Shown in pieces: positions 1 through 6,861 of a stretch of 47,085 nt of DNA. The stretch's first letter is position 1, and each line of letters begins with the position of its first letter. This stretch comes from Candidatus Omnitrophota bacterium (GTDB taxonomy: Bacteria; Ratteibacteria; UBA8468; B48-G9; DTJG01): the NCBI GenBank assembly GCA_023818965.1, contig JAMWCD010000008.1:1-47085 (forward strand), written 5' to 3'. The notes beneath the pieces are model-generated. The model searched no databases and was not told where the DNA came from. It saw nothing but the letters and a program-made list of their open reading frames with translations. A program made the translations under genes and the position numbers.

Positions 1-77
1 AAACAAAAGAAATTATAGGGAATTAAAAACCCTGCTTGTTGAAATTCATTGTGTAGCAAGGAAAAAGAAAAATTGGA

Positions 78-146
78 ATACGACATTCTATCTTTGCACC
101 ATACGACATTTTAACTTTTAAACTACATGAGGTCTTGACATTTTAA
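78..146. repeat. Imperfect tandem 23-base repeats, possible insertion-sequence end
   Basis: Bases 78-100 and 101-123 are two head-to-tail copies of a 23-base unit starting ATACGACATT (18 of 23 bases agree by eye). A third partial copy of the core (GACATTTTAA) lies at 137-146. The + strand upstream is open from base 2 to a stop at 119-121 without a recognisable product, and another frame stops at 16-18. Multiple short terminal repeats beside a cut-off reading frame resemble the ends of DDE-transposase insertion sequences. That identity is inference: the putative transposase would lie outside the window. Confidence 0.4.
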
Positions 147-162
147 GCAGTTTGGCTAATAT
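135..162 (+). promoter_or_regulatory. Sigma-70-type promoter, TTGACA-N16-TAATAT
   Basis: A perfect -35 box (TTGACA, 135-140) and a near-consensus -10 box (TAATAT, 157-162) are 16 bases apart. Transcription would begin near 169, only about three bases before the ATG at 172, so the first gene may have almost no leader. The -35 box overlaps the third copy of the GACATTTTAA repeat, so the promoter may be a hybrid formed at an insertion-sequence end. Confidence 0.6.
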
Positions 163-171
163 GTTATTTGT

Positions 172-441
172 ATGAAGAAATTTTTTATAGTACTGTGCCT
201 TTGTGGATTACTTGGGGTTTCTGGAATCTACCAGAATCACAACCATTTTTGTTTAATAAACAAACTCAATACCAGTTGTTCAATCTGCACAAATTTACTT
301 GGTTCATTTACCTCATTTTCTTTTCATCTCTTTTTCTTTTGTGCTTTTTTCCTGTTTGTTTCCTATCTCTTTTTTGTTTTCTTTTTTCCTTTCTTCTGCC
401 ATTTTTCAAAGACAAATTTAAATCGCGGTCCTCCCTGCTAA
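172..441 (+). CDS. Small Cys/His- and Phe-rich membrane protein, zinc-locus associated
   Basis: An 89-residue protein with no firm family. It starts with a signal-peptide or membrane-anchor-like segment (MKKFFIVLCLCGLLGVSG). A short polar stretch follows with possible metal ligands (HNH...C...CSIC, residues about 23-39). Then comes a long Phe/Leu-rich hydrophobic stretch (about 45-78) that could form one or two membrane helices. It precedes a zinc-type outer-membrane protein, ZnuA and ZnuB, so a role in metal sensing or handling is inferred. An overlapping frame (168-452) is also open but lacks the signal-peptide pattern. There is no Shine-Dalgarno site; the start rests on the promoter position. 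Chance coding in AT-rich DNA is possible. Confidence 0.45.
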   Translation: MKKFFIVLCLCGLLGVSGIYQNHNHFCLINKLNTSCSICTNLLGSFTSFSFHLFFFCAFFLFVSYLFFVFFFPFFCHFSKTNLNRGPPC

Positions 442-530
442 AATTTTCATAAAGTTTTTCATTTAGGATCTGAAAAATTCTGGAAAACTTGCTCTTTGAA
501 AATTTCTTTGCAATTTTACAGGGAGACGTT

Positions 531-1856
531 ATGAGACCAATGAAATTTCTTATTTTCTCTTTCTTGATATTTTTCTACAATGGATTCTGCCAGGATATCA
601 ATGAGAAAATAAAAGTTCTTGAGGAAACATTGAAAAAACAGCAGGAAATAATTCAAAATCAACAGAAAACAATTGAGCAATTGCAGGAACAATTAAATCA
701 AATCAAACAGGAAATTGGTGCACAGGCACCAAAGGCAGAAGAAAAAACTTTTTCTGGTTCATTGTTTGGTGCAGCAAATGCGTATAATCCCAATATTTCA
801 TTGATTCTTAATACTTTCGGTTATACTTCAAGTTTAAAGGAAAAAAAGCTTGAAGAATGGAGTATTCCTGGATTTATTTCAGAAGGGCTTGAGTATAAAA
901 AGGGTATGAATCTTGAAGCAGCAGAACTGTATCTATTTGCTCCAGTGGACCCGTTTTTTAATCTTTACGCCACAATACCTGTAAACGAGGAAGGTGTTGA
1001 ACTTGAGGAAGCATATCTTGTAACAACAAATCTTCCAGCAGGTATTCAGGCAAAAATCGGTAAATTCAAAAGTGGATTTGGGCGACTTAATAGTCAGCAT
1101 TCCCATACATGGAGTTTTGTTGATGCACCACTTGTTTACAGGGCTTTTGTTGGTGGAGAAGGTATTAATGAAAAAGGGGTTCAGTTAACCCTTCTTCCTT
1201 CCTTACCATTTTACACTCAAATTGGTTTTGAGGCACTTCAGGGAGAAAATGAAATCCTTTTTGGAAAAGACGCAACAAGTGGATTGCATGCATTTGGCGC
1301 ATTTGTAAAAACATCATTTGATATCGGTGATTCTGGATCAATTCTTCTTGGACCATCAATAATTGCAGGAAAAACAAAAACTGATTCTATTGAAGAAGAC
1401 CATCAGTTTACAGGAGATTCAACACTCTGTGGATTTGAATTTACATATAAATGGAAGCCATCAAGATGGAAAAGTTTTACTTTCCAGAGTGAATATCTCT
1501 GGAGGCATCAGAAGGGTATTCTTACTGACCTCAGTACTTCCACAGACCATAGTTTGAAAAGGACACAGGATGGCTTATATCTCCAGTCAGTTTATCAATG
1601 GGGTAGATGGGGCTTGGGATGTAGATATGATCTTCTTGAGCCATTCAGTGATACATATCGTCTTGATGGTTCAAGTCAGTCATTCGGAGACAAGCCATGG
1701 AGAGCATCAGCAATGGTAGAATTCAATCCAAGTGAGTTTTCCAAAATCCGTCTTCAATATAATTACGATAAAAGTGCAGGAAATGGAAAAACAAACAATG
1801 AATTCTTTTTACAGTTCATTGGAGGGGTAGGAGCACATGCTGCTCATAGTTTTTAA
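531..1856 (+). CDS. Outer-membrane porin-like protein of zinc-uptake loci
   Basis: A 441-residue protein. An N-terminal signal peptide (about residues 1-21, ending near GFCQ) is followed by a Gln/Glu-rich coiled coil (about 22-65) and then alternating, aromatic-rich beta strands to the C-terminus, as in trimeric porins with an N-terminal coiled coil. The GGEGINEKGVQLTLLPSLPF region resembles proteins often named zinc-regulated outer-membrane receptors. No TonB plug domain is visible, so passive passage seems more likely than TonB-driven uptake. The start at 531 is chosen because GGGAG lies five bases upstream; an in-frame start at 489 has no such site and would precede the signal peptide. The znuA-like gene follows after a hairpin repeat. 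Confidence 0.72.
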   Translation: MRPMKFLIFSFLIFFYNGFCQDINEKIKVLEETLKKQQEIIQNQQKTIEQLQEQLNQIKQEIGAQAPKAEEKTFSGSLFGAANAYNPNISLILNTFGYTSSLKEKKLEEWSIPGFISEGLEYKKGMNLEAAELYLFAPVDPFFNLYATIPVNEEGVELEEAYLVTTNLPAGIQAKIGKFKSGFGRLNSQHSHTWSFVDAPLVYRAFVGGEGINEKGVQLTLLPSLPFYTQIGFEALQGENEILFGKDATSGLHAFGAFVKTSFDIGDSGSILLGPSIIAGKTKTDSIEEDHQFTGDSTLCGFEFTYKWKPSRWKSFTFQSEYLWRHQKGILTDLSTSTDHSLKRTQDGLYLQSVYQWGRWGLGCRYDLLEPFSDTYRLDGSSQSFGDKPWRASAMVEFNPSEFSKIRLQYNYDKSAGNGKTNNEFFLQFIGGVGAHAAHSF

Positions 1857-1860
1857 AAAT

Positions 1861-1950
1861 TTTCTCCTCAATCCCCCTTATCCCCCTTTGAAAAAGGGGA
1901 ATGGAAGGGGGATTTATAAAAAGGGGAAAATAGGGATTTAGGAGGAGAAA
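1861..1950. repeat. 90-base nested hairpin repeat (family A, copy 1)
   Basis: The outer arms TTTCTCCTC (1861-1869) and GAGGAGAAA (1942-1950) are perfect complements. Inside are AATCCCCC (1870-1877) with GGGGGATT (1907-1914), and CCCCCTTT (1882-1889) with AAAGGGG (1893-1899). The core matches the element at 29170-29217 almost base for base, so this is a dispersed repeat and not a private terminator. It lies between the porin gene and znuA and could attenuate readthrough. Confidence 0.85.
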
Positions 1951-2028
1951 AAGAGGGTAAGGAGCAACACAATGTATAAAAGGAATGAAGAGAAAAAACG
2001 TGGCGGACTTATTAACAAAGGAGTCAAA

Positions 2029-2922
2029 ATGAATGGGAAATTATTAAAGTTTTTTATTGCAGGATTTTTTATTCTTTCAGCAGGTGTGTTTGCCGAGATT
2101 AAGGTGGTTGCAACGCTTCCCTGGATTGGTGATATCGCAAAGCAAATTGGAAAAGAAAAGGTATCTGTGACAGTTCTGGTGAAAACAAGTCAGGATCCTC
2201 ATTATGTTGAGGCAAAACCAAGTTTGATCATTGCAGCAAGAAAGGCAGATATTTTGATGTACAATGGACTTGACCTTGAAATTGGTTATCTTCCTGTGAT
2301 TATTGAATCATCAAAAAATCCCAATATCCAGCCAGGAAAAATTGGAAATTTTGATTGTTCACAATTTGTTACTCCGATTGAAAAACCATCGTCTGTTGAT
2401 AGGAGTATGGGAGATGTGCACCCTTTAGGAAATCCGCATTATTATTTTTCACCTTCAAACATTTTGAAGGTTGCACAGGGAATGGCTGAAACACTTGGCA
2501 AAATTGACCCATCAAACGAAAGTTATTATAAAAAGAATTACCAGGAATTTTATGAAAAATGGCAGGAAAAGACAAAGAAATGGAAATCAGCAAATCTTGC
2601 AGGTAAAAAATTTGTTGCCTACCATAGTTTGTTTTCATATCTTGCGAAGGAATTCAATTTTCAGATTGTTGGTTGTATTGAGGCAAAACCAGGAATTCCA
2701 CCATCAAGTGCTGAAATGCAAAAAATTATTGAAACAATTAACAGAACAAAACCCAATGCAATTCTTGTCAATGTCTACAGTCCAAAAAGGGCAGTTGATT
2801 TTGTTGCAGGCAAGACAGGAGTAAAAACAATTCTTGTTCCTCACGATGTTGGTTCTGTTGCTGGAACAGATGACTGGTTTTCATTTATGGACAGAGTAAT
2901 TTCACTTCTCTCGGAGGCATAA
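2029..2922 (+). CDS. znuA: Zinc/manganese ABC transporter substrate-binding protein (ZnuA family)
   Basis: A 297-residue periplasmic metal-binding protein of the ZnuA/TroA family, which captures Zn(II) or Mn(II) for an ABC importer. It has a signal peptide (about 1-21, ending VFA). Expected ligand regions are present: SQDPHYVEAKPS, GDVHPLGNPHYYF, VAYHSLFSYLA and a late Asp in VPHDVGSV. A long His-rich zinc loop is absent, with only a short stretch around GDVH. The start at 2029 follows AAAGGAG at a five-base gap; an in-frame start at 1972 would add a charged leader before the signal peptide. The permease gene starts two bases after the stop. Zinc is favoured over manganese only by the neighbouring porin type. 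Confidence 0.88.
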   Translation: MNGKLLKFFIAGFFILSAGVFAEIKVVATLPWIGDIAKQIGKEKVSVTVLVKTSQDPHYVEAKPSLIIAARKADILMYNGLDLEIGYLPVIIESSKNPNIQPGKIGNFDCSQFVTPIEKPSSVDRSMGDVHPLGNPHYYFSPSNILKVAQGMAETLGKIDPSNESYYKKNYQEFYEKWQEKTKKWKSANLAGKKFVAYHSLFSYLAKEFNFQIVGCIEAKPGIPPSSAEMQKIIETINRTKPNAILVNVYSPKRAVDFVAGKTGVKTILVPHDVGSVAGTDDWFSFMDRVISLLSEA

Positions 2923-2923
2923 A

Positions 2924-3721
2924 ATGGAAAATCTATCATTTTTAATGGTGCCTTTTATTGGGTGTGTTCTTTTGATTTTGCTTCATACATATTTTGGTGT
3001 TCATGTTCTTGAAAGGGGTATTATTTTTGTTGATTTGACCCTTGCCCAGTTTATTTCGGTTGGAGCAGCAACTGCGATTTTTCTCGGCAATGAAGCCAGT
3101 CAATCAATTTATGCCCTTGTTTTTGCTGTCATTGGTGCATTGATTCTTGCGTTCTCAAAAAGAATTTCAAAATTTGTGTATATTGAAGCATTCATTGGTG
3201 TTCTATACATTTTTTCGTTTGCTACCAGTATTTTAATTCTTGATAGAACACCACATGGGCTTGAAGAACTGAAAAACATTCTCAATGGAAATATTCTTTG
3301 GATTACAGGAAAAGACCTGATTACTATGTTTACTCTGTATACAATAATAGGTGTATTTCAGTTTGTTTACAGGAAGAAATTTATGGCTTTATCTCAGGGG
3401 GAACATAGTTCTTTTATCTGGGAATTTCTATTCTTTTTAAGTTTTGCCGTGATGCTGGTAAATTCAATAAAAATTGCAGGGATTTTGCAGGTGTTTTCCT
3501 TTTTGATTATTCCTGCTCTTATTGGAAAAATTACAACAAAAAATCCTGTTCAGATTTTATTAAGGGGATGGCTTGTGGGCATCATTGCAAGTATTGCAGG
3601 GATGATTGTCTCATATAAATTTGATATTTCAACATCATCATTGATTGTTGCCTTTTTAAGTATCATTTTCTTTATCATTCTCGGCATCAGGATGAAACAA
3701 AAATATGTTTGTAATCAGTAA
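2924..3721 (+). CDS. znuB: Metal ABC transporter permease (ZnuB/TroC, ABC-3 family)
   Basis: A 265-residue polytopic inner-membrane protein with roughly seven to eight hydrophobic segments and the family-typical segment FSFLIIPALIGKITTKNP (about 189-206), where the family contacts its ATPase. GGAGG at 2913-2917 inside the end of znuA precedes the ATG, so the two are translationally linked. It would carry Zn(II) or Mn(II) released by ZnuA. No ATPase (ZnuC) gene follows: the next genes are a leftward restriction-modification pair. The ATPase must be encoded elsewhere, lie left of the window, or have been separated by that insertion. Confidence 0.88.
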   Translation: MENLSFLMVPFIGCVLLILLHTYFGVHVLERGIIFVDLTLAQFISVGAATAIFLGNEASQSIYALVFAVIGALILAFSKRISKFVYIEAFIGVLYIFSFATSILILDRTPHGLEELKNILNGNILWITGKDLITMFTLYTIIGVFQFVYRKKFMALSQGEHSSFIWEFLFFLSFAVMLVNSIKIAGILQVFSFLIIPALIGKITTKNPVQILLRGWLVGIIASIAGMIVSYKFDISTSSLIVAFLSIIFFIILGIRMKQKYVCNQ

Positions 3722-3854
3722 AAAATAAAAGGAAGTGGAGATTTTTGTACACGAGTTTATACCCCAAAAGGTGGGAATCCGCAGTTTTTTTGCTTTTAGG
3801 GAGTACACACGGAAAGATAACTCAGATTAGCAGGTTTCATCTGCTCCCGCGCCA

Positions 3855-4709
3855 TCAACTGTTTTGATATTTAACCTGAGAGTCGTTTTGACTCTTGTGT
3901 AAACCTTCACTTTGTTCTTTTAAAAATTCCTCTAATAACAGGGCGCTACAACATATTTCATCTTCTTTAAATCTCTCGAGTGTTGACCTCATTTCTCCGC
4001 CTAACCAAGCGACACCGTCGATAATAGCAATCTTTATGACATTCGAAGGACACTGGATTTCTCTCACCAAACTTACCGCTTCTTTAAACTGATTGTCCTG
4101 TGAACCGCCAAAATCTGTTATAAACTTGGCTGTCCCGATAATATATTTTTTGTTATGAATTCTTAATACAAAATCTAATCCCTTACTCCATTCTCTAAAT
4201 TTACATTTTAATTCCGTCTTGGCATATTCTTTCAGAAATTTATCTCCTCTATTTAGAAAAACTATTTTATCTTTGGTCTTTTCGAACTCATCGATATCTA
4301 AAAAGTCAAAATGAGTTCTTAGCCACATTTTAAACATTGGACCTATTCTTCTACTAGCTTTTTTAGGAGATTCTAGTTTTTCTTTCAATTCATCATAATT
4401 CATTTCGAACAACTTATCGCAAATTTTCTTGATAGTCATAGGGTTTTTATCGATAGCGTCTTCGTAGTGGGTTAAAAAACTTATATAAGGATTTTCTATT
4501 GGGAATTTAAATCCGCGTTTTTTTAATCGTATCAGCTCTCGTACCAATTCTATACAATCTCTTTTTTGAAACAGCCGTTTTAAGGATGGCGACTCTTTTT
4601 CGATGAATTTCCCTCTACCAATTTCGTCAGGTGGGTATATCCTCAACAACCTATCCAAATAGAATTCGCTTCTTGCTAAATTTACACTTTTCTGAATCCA
4701 CTTATTCAT
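3855..4709 (-). CDS. Type II restriction endonuclease, PD-(D/E)XK type
   Basis: A 284-residue protein from the ATG at 4709 (an in-frame GTG at 4715 is also possible; neither has a clear ribosome site). The likely catalytic core is GLDFVLRIHNKKYIIGTAKF, giving D181 and the T-A-K triad ending at K197 (numbered from the GTG), followed by ITDFGGSQDNQF as seen in several type II enzymes. It begins 16 bases after the stop of an N6-adenine methyltransferase, which supports pairing as a restriction-modification system that cuts unmethylated foreign DNA. I cannot name the recognition site or subfamily. The call rests on the core motif and the partner gene. Confidence 0.75.
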   Translation of the reverse strand: MNKWIQKSVNLARSEFYLDRLLRIYPPDEIGRGKFIEKESPSLKRLFQKRDCIELVRELIRLKKRGFKFPIENPYISFLTHYEDAIDKNPMTIKKICDKLFEMNYDELKEKLESPKKASRRIGPMFKMWLRTHFDFLDIDEFEKTKDKIVFLNRGDKFLKEYAKTELKCKFREWSKGLDFVLRIHNKKYIIGTAKFITDFGGSQDNQFKEAVSLVREIQCPSNVIKIAIIDGVAWLGGEMRSTLERFKEDEICCSALLLEEFLKEQSEGLHKSQNDSQVKYQNS

Positions 4710-4725
4710 ACGCACGTTTTAAGTC

Positions 4726-6243
4726 TTAAAAAATCGTTGGTTGTTTTTCTCTTTTTTTATCTACACTTAATAGAACATCTTTAATTCCTTCTATGTTTTT
4801 CTGTTCTATCAAAATTTTTAATACTTTTTTTTGCTCTTTTGGGATTAAGTGAACTGGAAAGGTTTCTAATAATTTTTTCGTTTGGGACAGACCTAAGTAT
4901 TTACGGATATAATCCGAGTTAGAGTATTTAAATGTGGTCAAGAACTCGCTATCAGTAATATCTCTGAAATACTCTAACATGAGATTAAAATAATTCTTCA
5001 ATAAAATTAAATCCTCTTCCGGAAGATCTGGAGTTATAAAGATTTGAATAGGATGGGTGCGGTATTTTTCTTTTGTTACTACTATGCCATCTACCCCAAA
5101 AGTCTCTTTCACATTGTAAATTCCGACCCGCCCGTTCCATCCCCCTGTATCCAATGTCCTCACAAATAAAGGATTATTATTCAATTTGTTATACAGTTTT
5201 TCGTTAACCCGATAGGTGTGGAACCTAAAATAACCGTTGGAAAAATCATTTACATCCAGAAGTTTAACTTCTTTCTGTCCTTTGTTTTTTACAACTTCAT
5301 CCAATGTTAAATAAAACTTAATCTTCAACGGAATGGGTGCTTTGAAATACGAAATATACTCATCAAATTCCCCACCGGCTCTGTAGAAATTTTTTGGGGA
5401 TAAATTATATTCCCTTTCTGTGATTTTACTATTGATTTTTGAAGCCTTAAAAATGATGGGTTCTTGCGAAGGTTGCGTTTTTTTCTCGAAGAAACATATG
5501 CAGACGTTAGTGCCCGTGAATTCAAAAATTTTTCTTTCAAAAATAATCGCCTTTTTGATATTATAAAATGGTAAAAAATCTTTTCTAATTTTGTTAGAGA
5601 CTGAAAATCCGAATAAAAAATTAGTAGGGATTATATAAATCAATTTTTGCAAGCCATGCCTCAGGTCATTCATGAGGGCTATTTGATATAAATCTTGATA
5701 TCCTTCATTTTGTCCGGTGAAGTACCTTAAATTTCTTTCTGAATTTTTAACTATGTATCCGATATAGAGATAAGGTGGATTGGTTATGTGATACGGGGGT
5801 AATTTGAAGGATTTTATGTCTGGATAGTTTTGCAGTGTATCCCTTTGTCTTATATTATTTCTTGCTATCGTATCGGGAATTCCATAGATTTTTGCGTTTT
5901 CGATTGATTTCTCCACCATCTCTTTTTGAATGTCAAAAAGAAAGATGTGATTTTTAAAGAAGTCTATCCTTTTACCCTCAGGTATAGCCTCTAATATCGG
6001 TAAGATAAGATTACCTTCACCACAAAATAAATCCACCCAGGTATATTTATATAGAATGCTTTCGATTTCTGGAAAGACAAATTTTTTAAAAATATCTATT
6101 GAAGTTAAATGGGCACCGAATTCCCTTCTTTTTTTCTCAGTAGGAAAGTATTCTGTTATACCCAAATCTCTAACATAGCCCGTCTTGCTTATCGTTGAGA
6201 TGTCGACCTTTTTCTTTTTTGTTTGTTGCTTATTTTTCCTCAT
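4726..6243 (-). CDS. N6-adenine DNA methyltransferase of a type II R-M system
   Basis: A 505-residue protein. Motif order is that of gamma-type adenine methyltransferases: FGAHLTS (about 42-48, motif X region), DLFCGEGNL (71-79, S-adenosylmethionine binding) and NPPY (155-158, catalytic). A long C-terminal half probably recognises the target site. The product would methylate adenine in the site cut by the downstream endonuclease. The first ATG at 6243 has no good ribosome site. A perfect 12-base palindrome, GATTTATAAATC (6263-6274), lies just upstream and could be an operator; no separate controller-protein gene is seen. Target specificity cannot be read from the sequence. Confidence 0.87.
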   Translation of the reverse strand: MRKNKQQTKKKKVDISTISKTGYVRDLGITEYFPTEKKRREFGAHLTSIDIFKKFVFPEIESILYKYTWVDLFCGEGNLILPILEAIPEGKRIDFFKNHIFLFDIQKEMVEKSIENAKIYGIPDTIARNNIRQRDTLQNYPDIKSFKLPPYHITNPPYLYIGYIVKNSERNLRYFTGQNEGYQDLYQIALMNDLRHGLQKLIYIIPTNFLFGFSVSNKIRKDFLPFYNIKKAIIFERKIFEFTGTNVCICFFEKKTQPSQEPIIFKASKINSKITEREYNLSPKNFYRAGGEFDEYISYFKAPIPLKIKFYLTLDEVVKNKGQKEVKLLDVNDFSNGYFRFHTYRVNEKLYNKLNNNPLFVRTLDTGGWNGRVGIYNVKETFGVDGIVVTKEKYRTHPIQIFITPDLPEEDLILLKNYFNLMLEYFRDITDSEFLTTFKYSNSDYIRKYLGLSQTKKLLETFPVHLIPKEQKKVLKILIEQKNIEGIKDVLLSVDKKREKQPTIF

Positions 6244-6544
6244 GTCATTTGTTTTTTTTTAGGATTTATAAATCTTACGGCCGGCGGAAATGCAAAGATG
6301 GTGTTTGCAACTCCTGCCGTCTCTTGTTATACCACATATACGGATAATGTACTTGATCCTGATTTTCCACTATCACATTTTAGAAAATTTAATTTCATCT
6401 GTCAAAAAAGCCGAAAAATTGGTGATGTTCAGTTGGATTTCGGCTGTACGAGCAAGTAGGGTGTTTTTCAATCTGGTCTAATAGTAAAGAATTTTATTGC
6501 CGAAAATTTTGAGATTGGTATACTGTTTTGGTGGGAATATGCCT
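6244..6544. other. Intergenic stretch, no gene recognised; possible gene remnant
   Basis: About 300 bases between the methyltransferase start and the tRNA-Pro 3' end. Two rightward frames are open (6223-6459 and 6290-6481), but neither has a ribosome site or a recognisable family. The part encoding VKKAEKLVMFSWISAVRAS looks protein-like and may be a decayed fragment; this is a weak impression. A GC-rich patch with GCCGGC (6280-6285) stands out against the AT-rich background. No clear terminator for the tRNA transcript was found. Confidence 0.4.
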
Positions 6545-6623
6545 TGGTCGGGGCGAGTGGATTTGAACCACCGACCTCTTGGTCCCGAACCAAGCGCTCT
6601 GAACCAGGCTGAGCCACGCCCCG
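6545..6623 (-). tRNA. tRNA-Pro (anticodon CGG), CCA encoded
   Basis: Read leftward, the acceptor stem CGGGGCG pairs with CGCCCCG, followed by discriminator A and an encoded CCA (6545-6547). The anticodon stem CTTGG/CCAAG encloses loop TTCGGGA, giving anticodon CGG (genomic 6585-6587) with G37, as expected for proline. The T arm contains GGTTCAAATCC. Its 5' end is seven bases downstream of tRNA-Arg, so the two are co-transcribed. The 3' end faces the restriction-modification island, a position often used by integrating elements. Confidence 0.95.
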
Positions 6624-6630
6624 AACCCTG

Positions 6631-6704
6631 CGCGCCCAGCCTGATTTGAACAGGCAACTTTCGGGTCCGCAACCCGACGTTCTATCCAGTTGAACTATGG
6701 GCGC
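6631..6704 (-). tRNA. tRNA-Arg with unusual anticodon GCG
   Basis: Acceptor stem GCGCCCA pairs with TGGGCGC; the discriminator is G and CCA is not encoded. The anticodon stem TCGGG/CCCGA encloses loop TTGCGGA, giving anticodon GCG (genomic 6668-6670). A20 in the D loop and C35 agree with arginine identity. Bacteria normally read CGU/CGC/CGA with an ACG anticodon whose A34 becomes inosine, so G34 here is notable. A promoter (TTAACA-N16-TATAAT) lies immediately upstream. Confidence 0.92.
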
Positions 6705-6712
6705 ATCATTAT

Positions 6713-6740
6713 ATTATACAATTTTTACAGGGTTTGTTAA
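6713..6740 (-). promoter_or_regulatory. Promoter of the tRNA-Arg/tRNA-Pro pair
   Basis: On the minus strand TTAACA (6735-6740) and a perfect TATAAT (6713-6718) are 16 bases apart. Transcription would start near 6706, just before the mature tRNA-Arg 5' end at 6704. Confidence 0.8.
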
Positions 6741-6771
6741 TACTTCGGGTTATTCAGAATTTTGTTTTTTA

Positions 6772-6780
6772 TGGTAGAAT
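6772..6780 (+). promoter_or_regulatory. Extended -10 promoter for xseA
   Basis: TATGGTAGAAT (6770-6780) contains the TG-N-TANAAT extended -10 form, with no recognisable -35 box. The RNA start would be near 6787, leaving a leader of about 75 bases before xseA. The same motif appears before the genes at 11965, 23293, 41580 and 41648. Confidence 0.55.
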
Positions 6781-6861
6781 TTTAGGAAACAAATACGGTT
6801 GGGAAAAAATTTTGCAACAAATGTGATTTTGCTGTTTAATAATTCCTGACAGAGGTGAAAA

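Larger units (their letters stand above)
3770..6538. mobile_element. Probable acquired restriction-modification island
   Basis: The block carries two leftward genes (methyltransferase, endonuclease) between the rightward zinc operon and a leftward tRNA pair. A 9-base direct repeat GGTGGGAAT occurs at 3770-3778 and 6530-6538, one on each side. The two genes lack the clear Shine-Dalgarno sites seen on most neighbours and look different in codon use by eye. No integrase or transposase gene is seen. The repeat could be a target-site duplication or chance, so the boundaries are tentative. Confidence 0.35.

Noticed and set aside
3829-3846. AGCAG...CTGCT stem with a seven-base loop near the endonuclease gene, resembling a tRNA T arm
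   Set aside because: The loop lacks the TTCRA pattern and no other tRNA arms are found around it, so it is not supported as a tRNA remnant.
6223-6459. Rightward reading frame over the methyltransferase start and the gap beyond
   Set aside because: No ribosome site, no recognised family, and it overlaps the start of a confident gene on the other strand.
6478-6672. Leftward 64-residue reading frame
   Set aside because: It runs across both tRNA genes; the tRNA structures explain this DNA.
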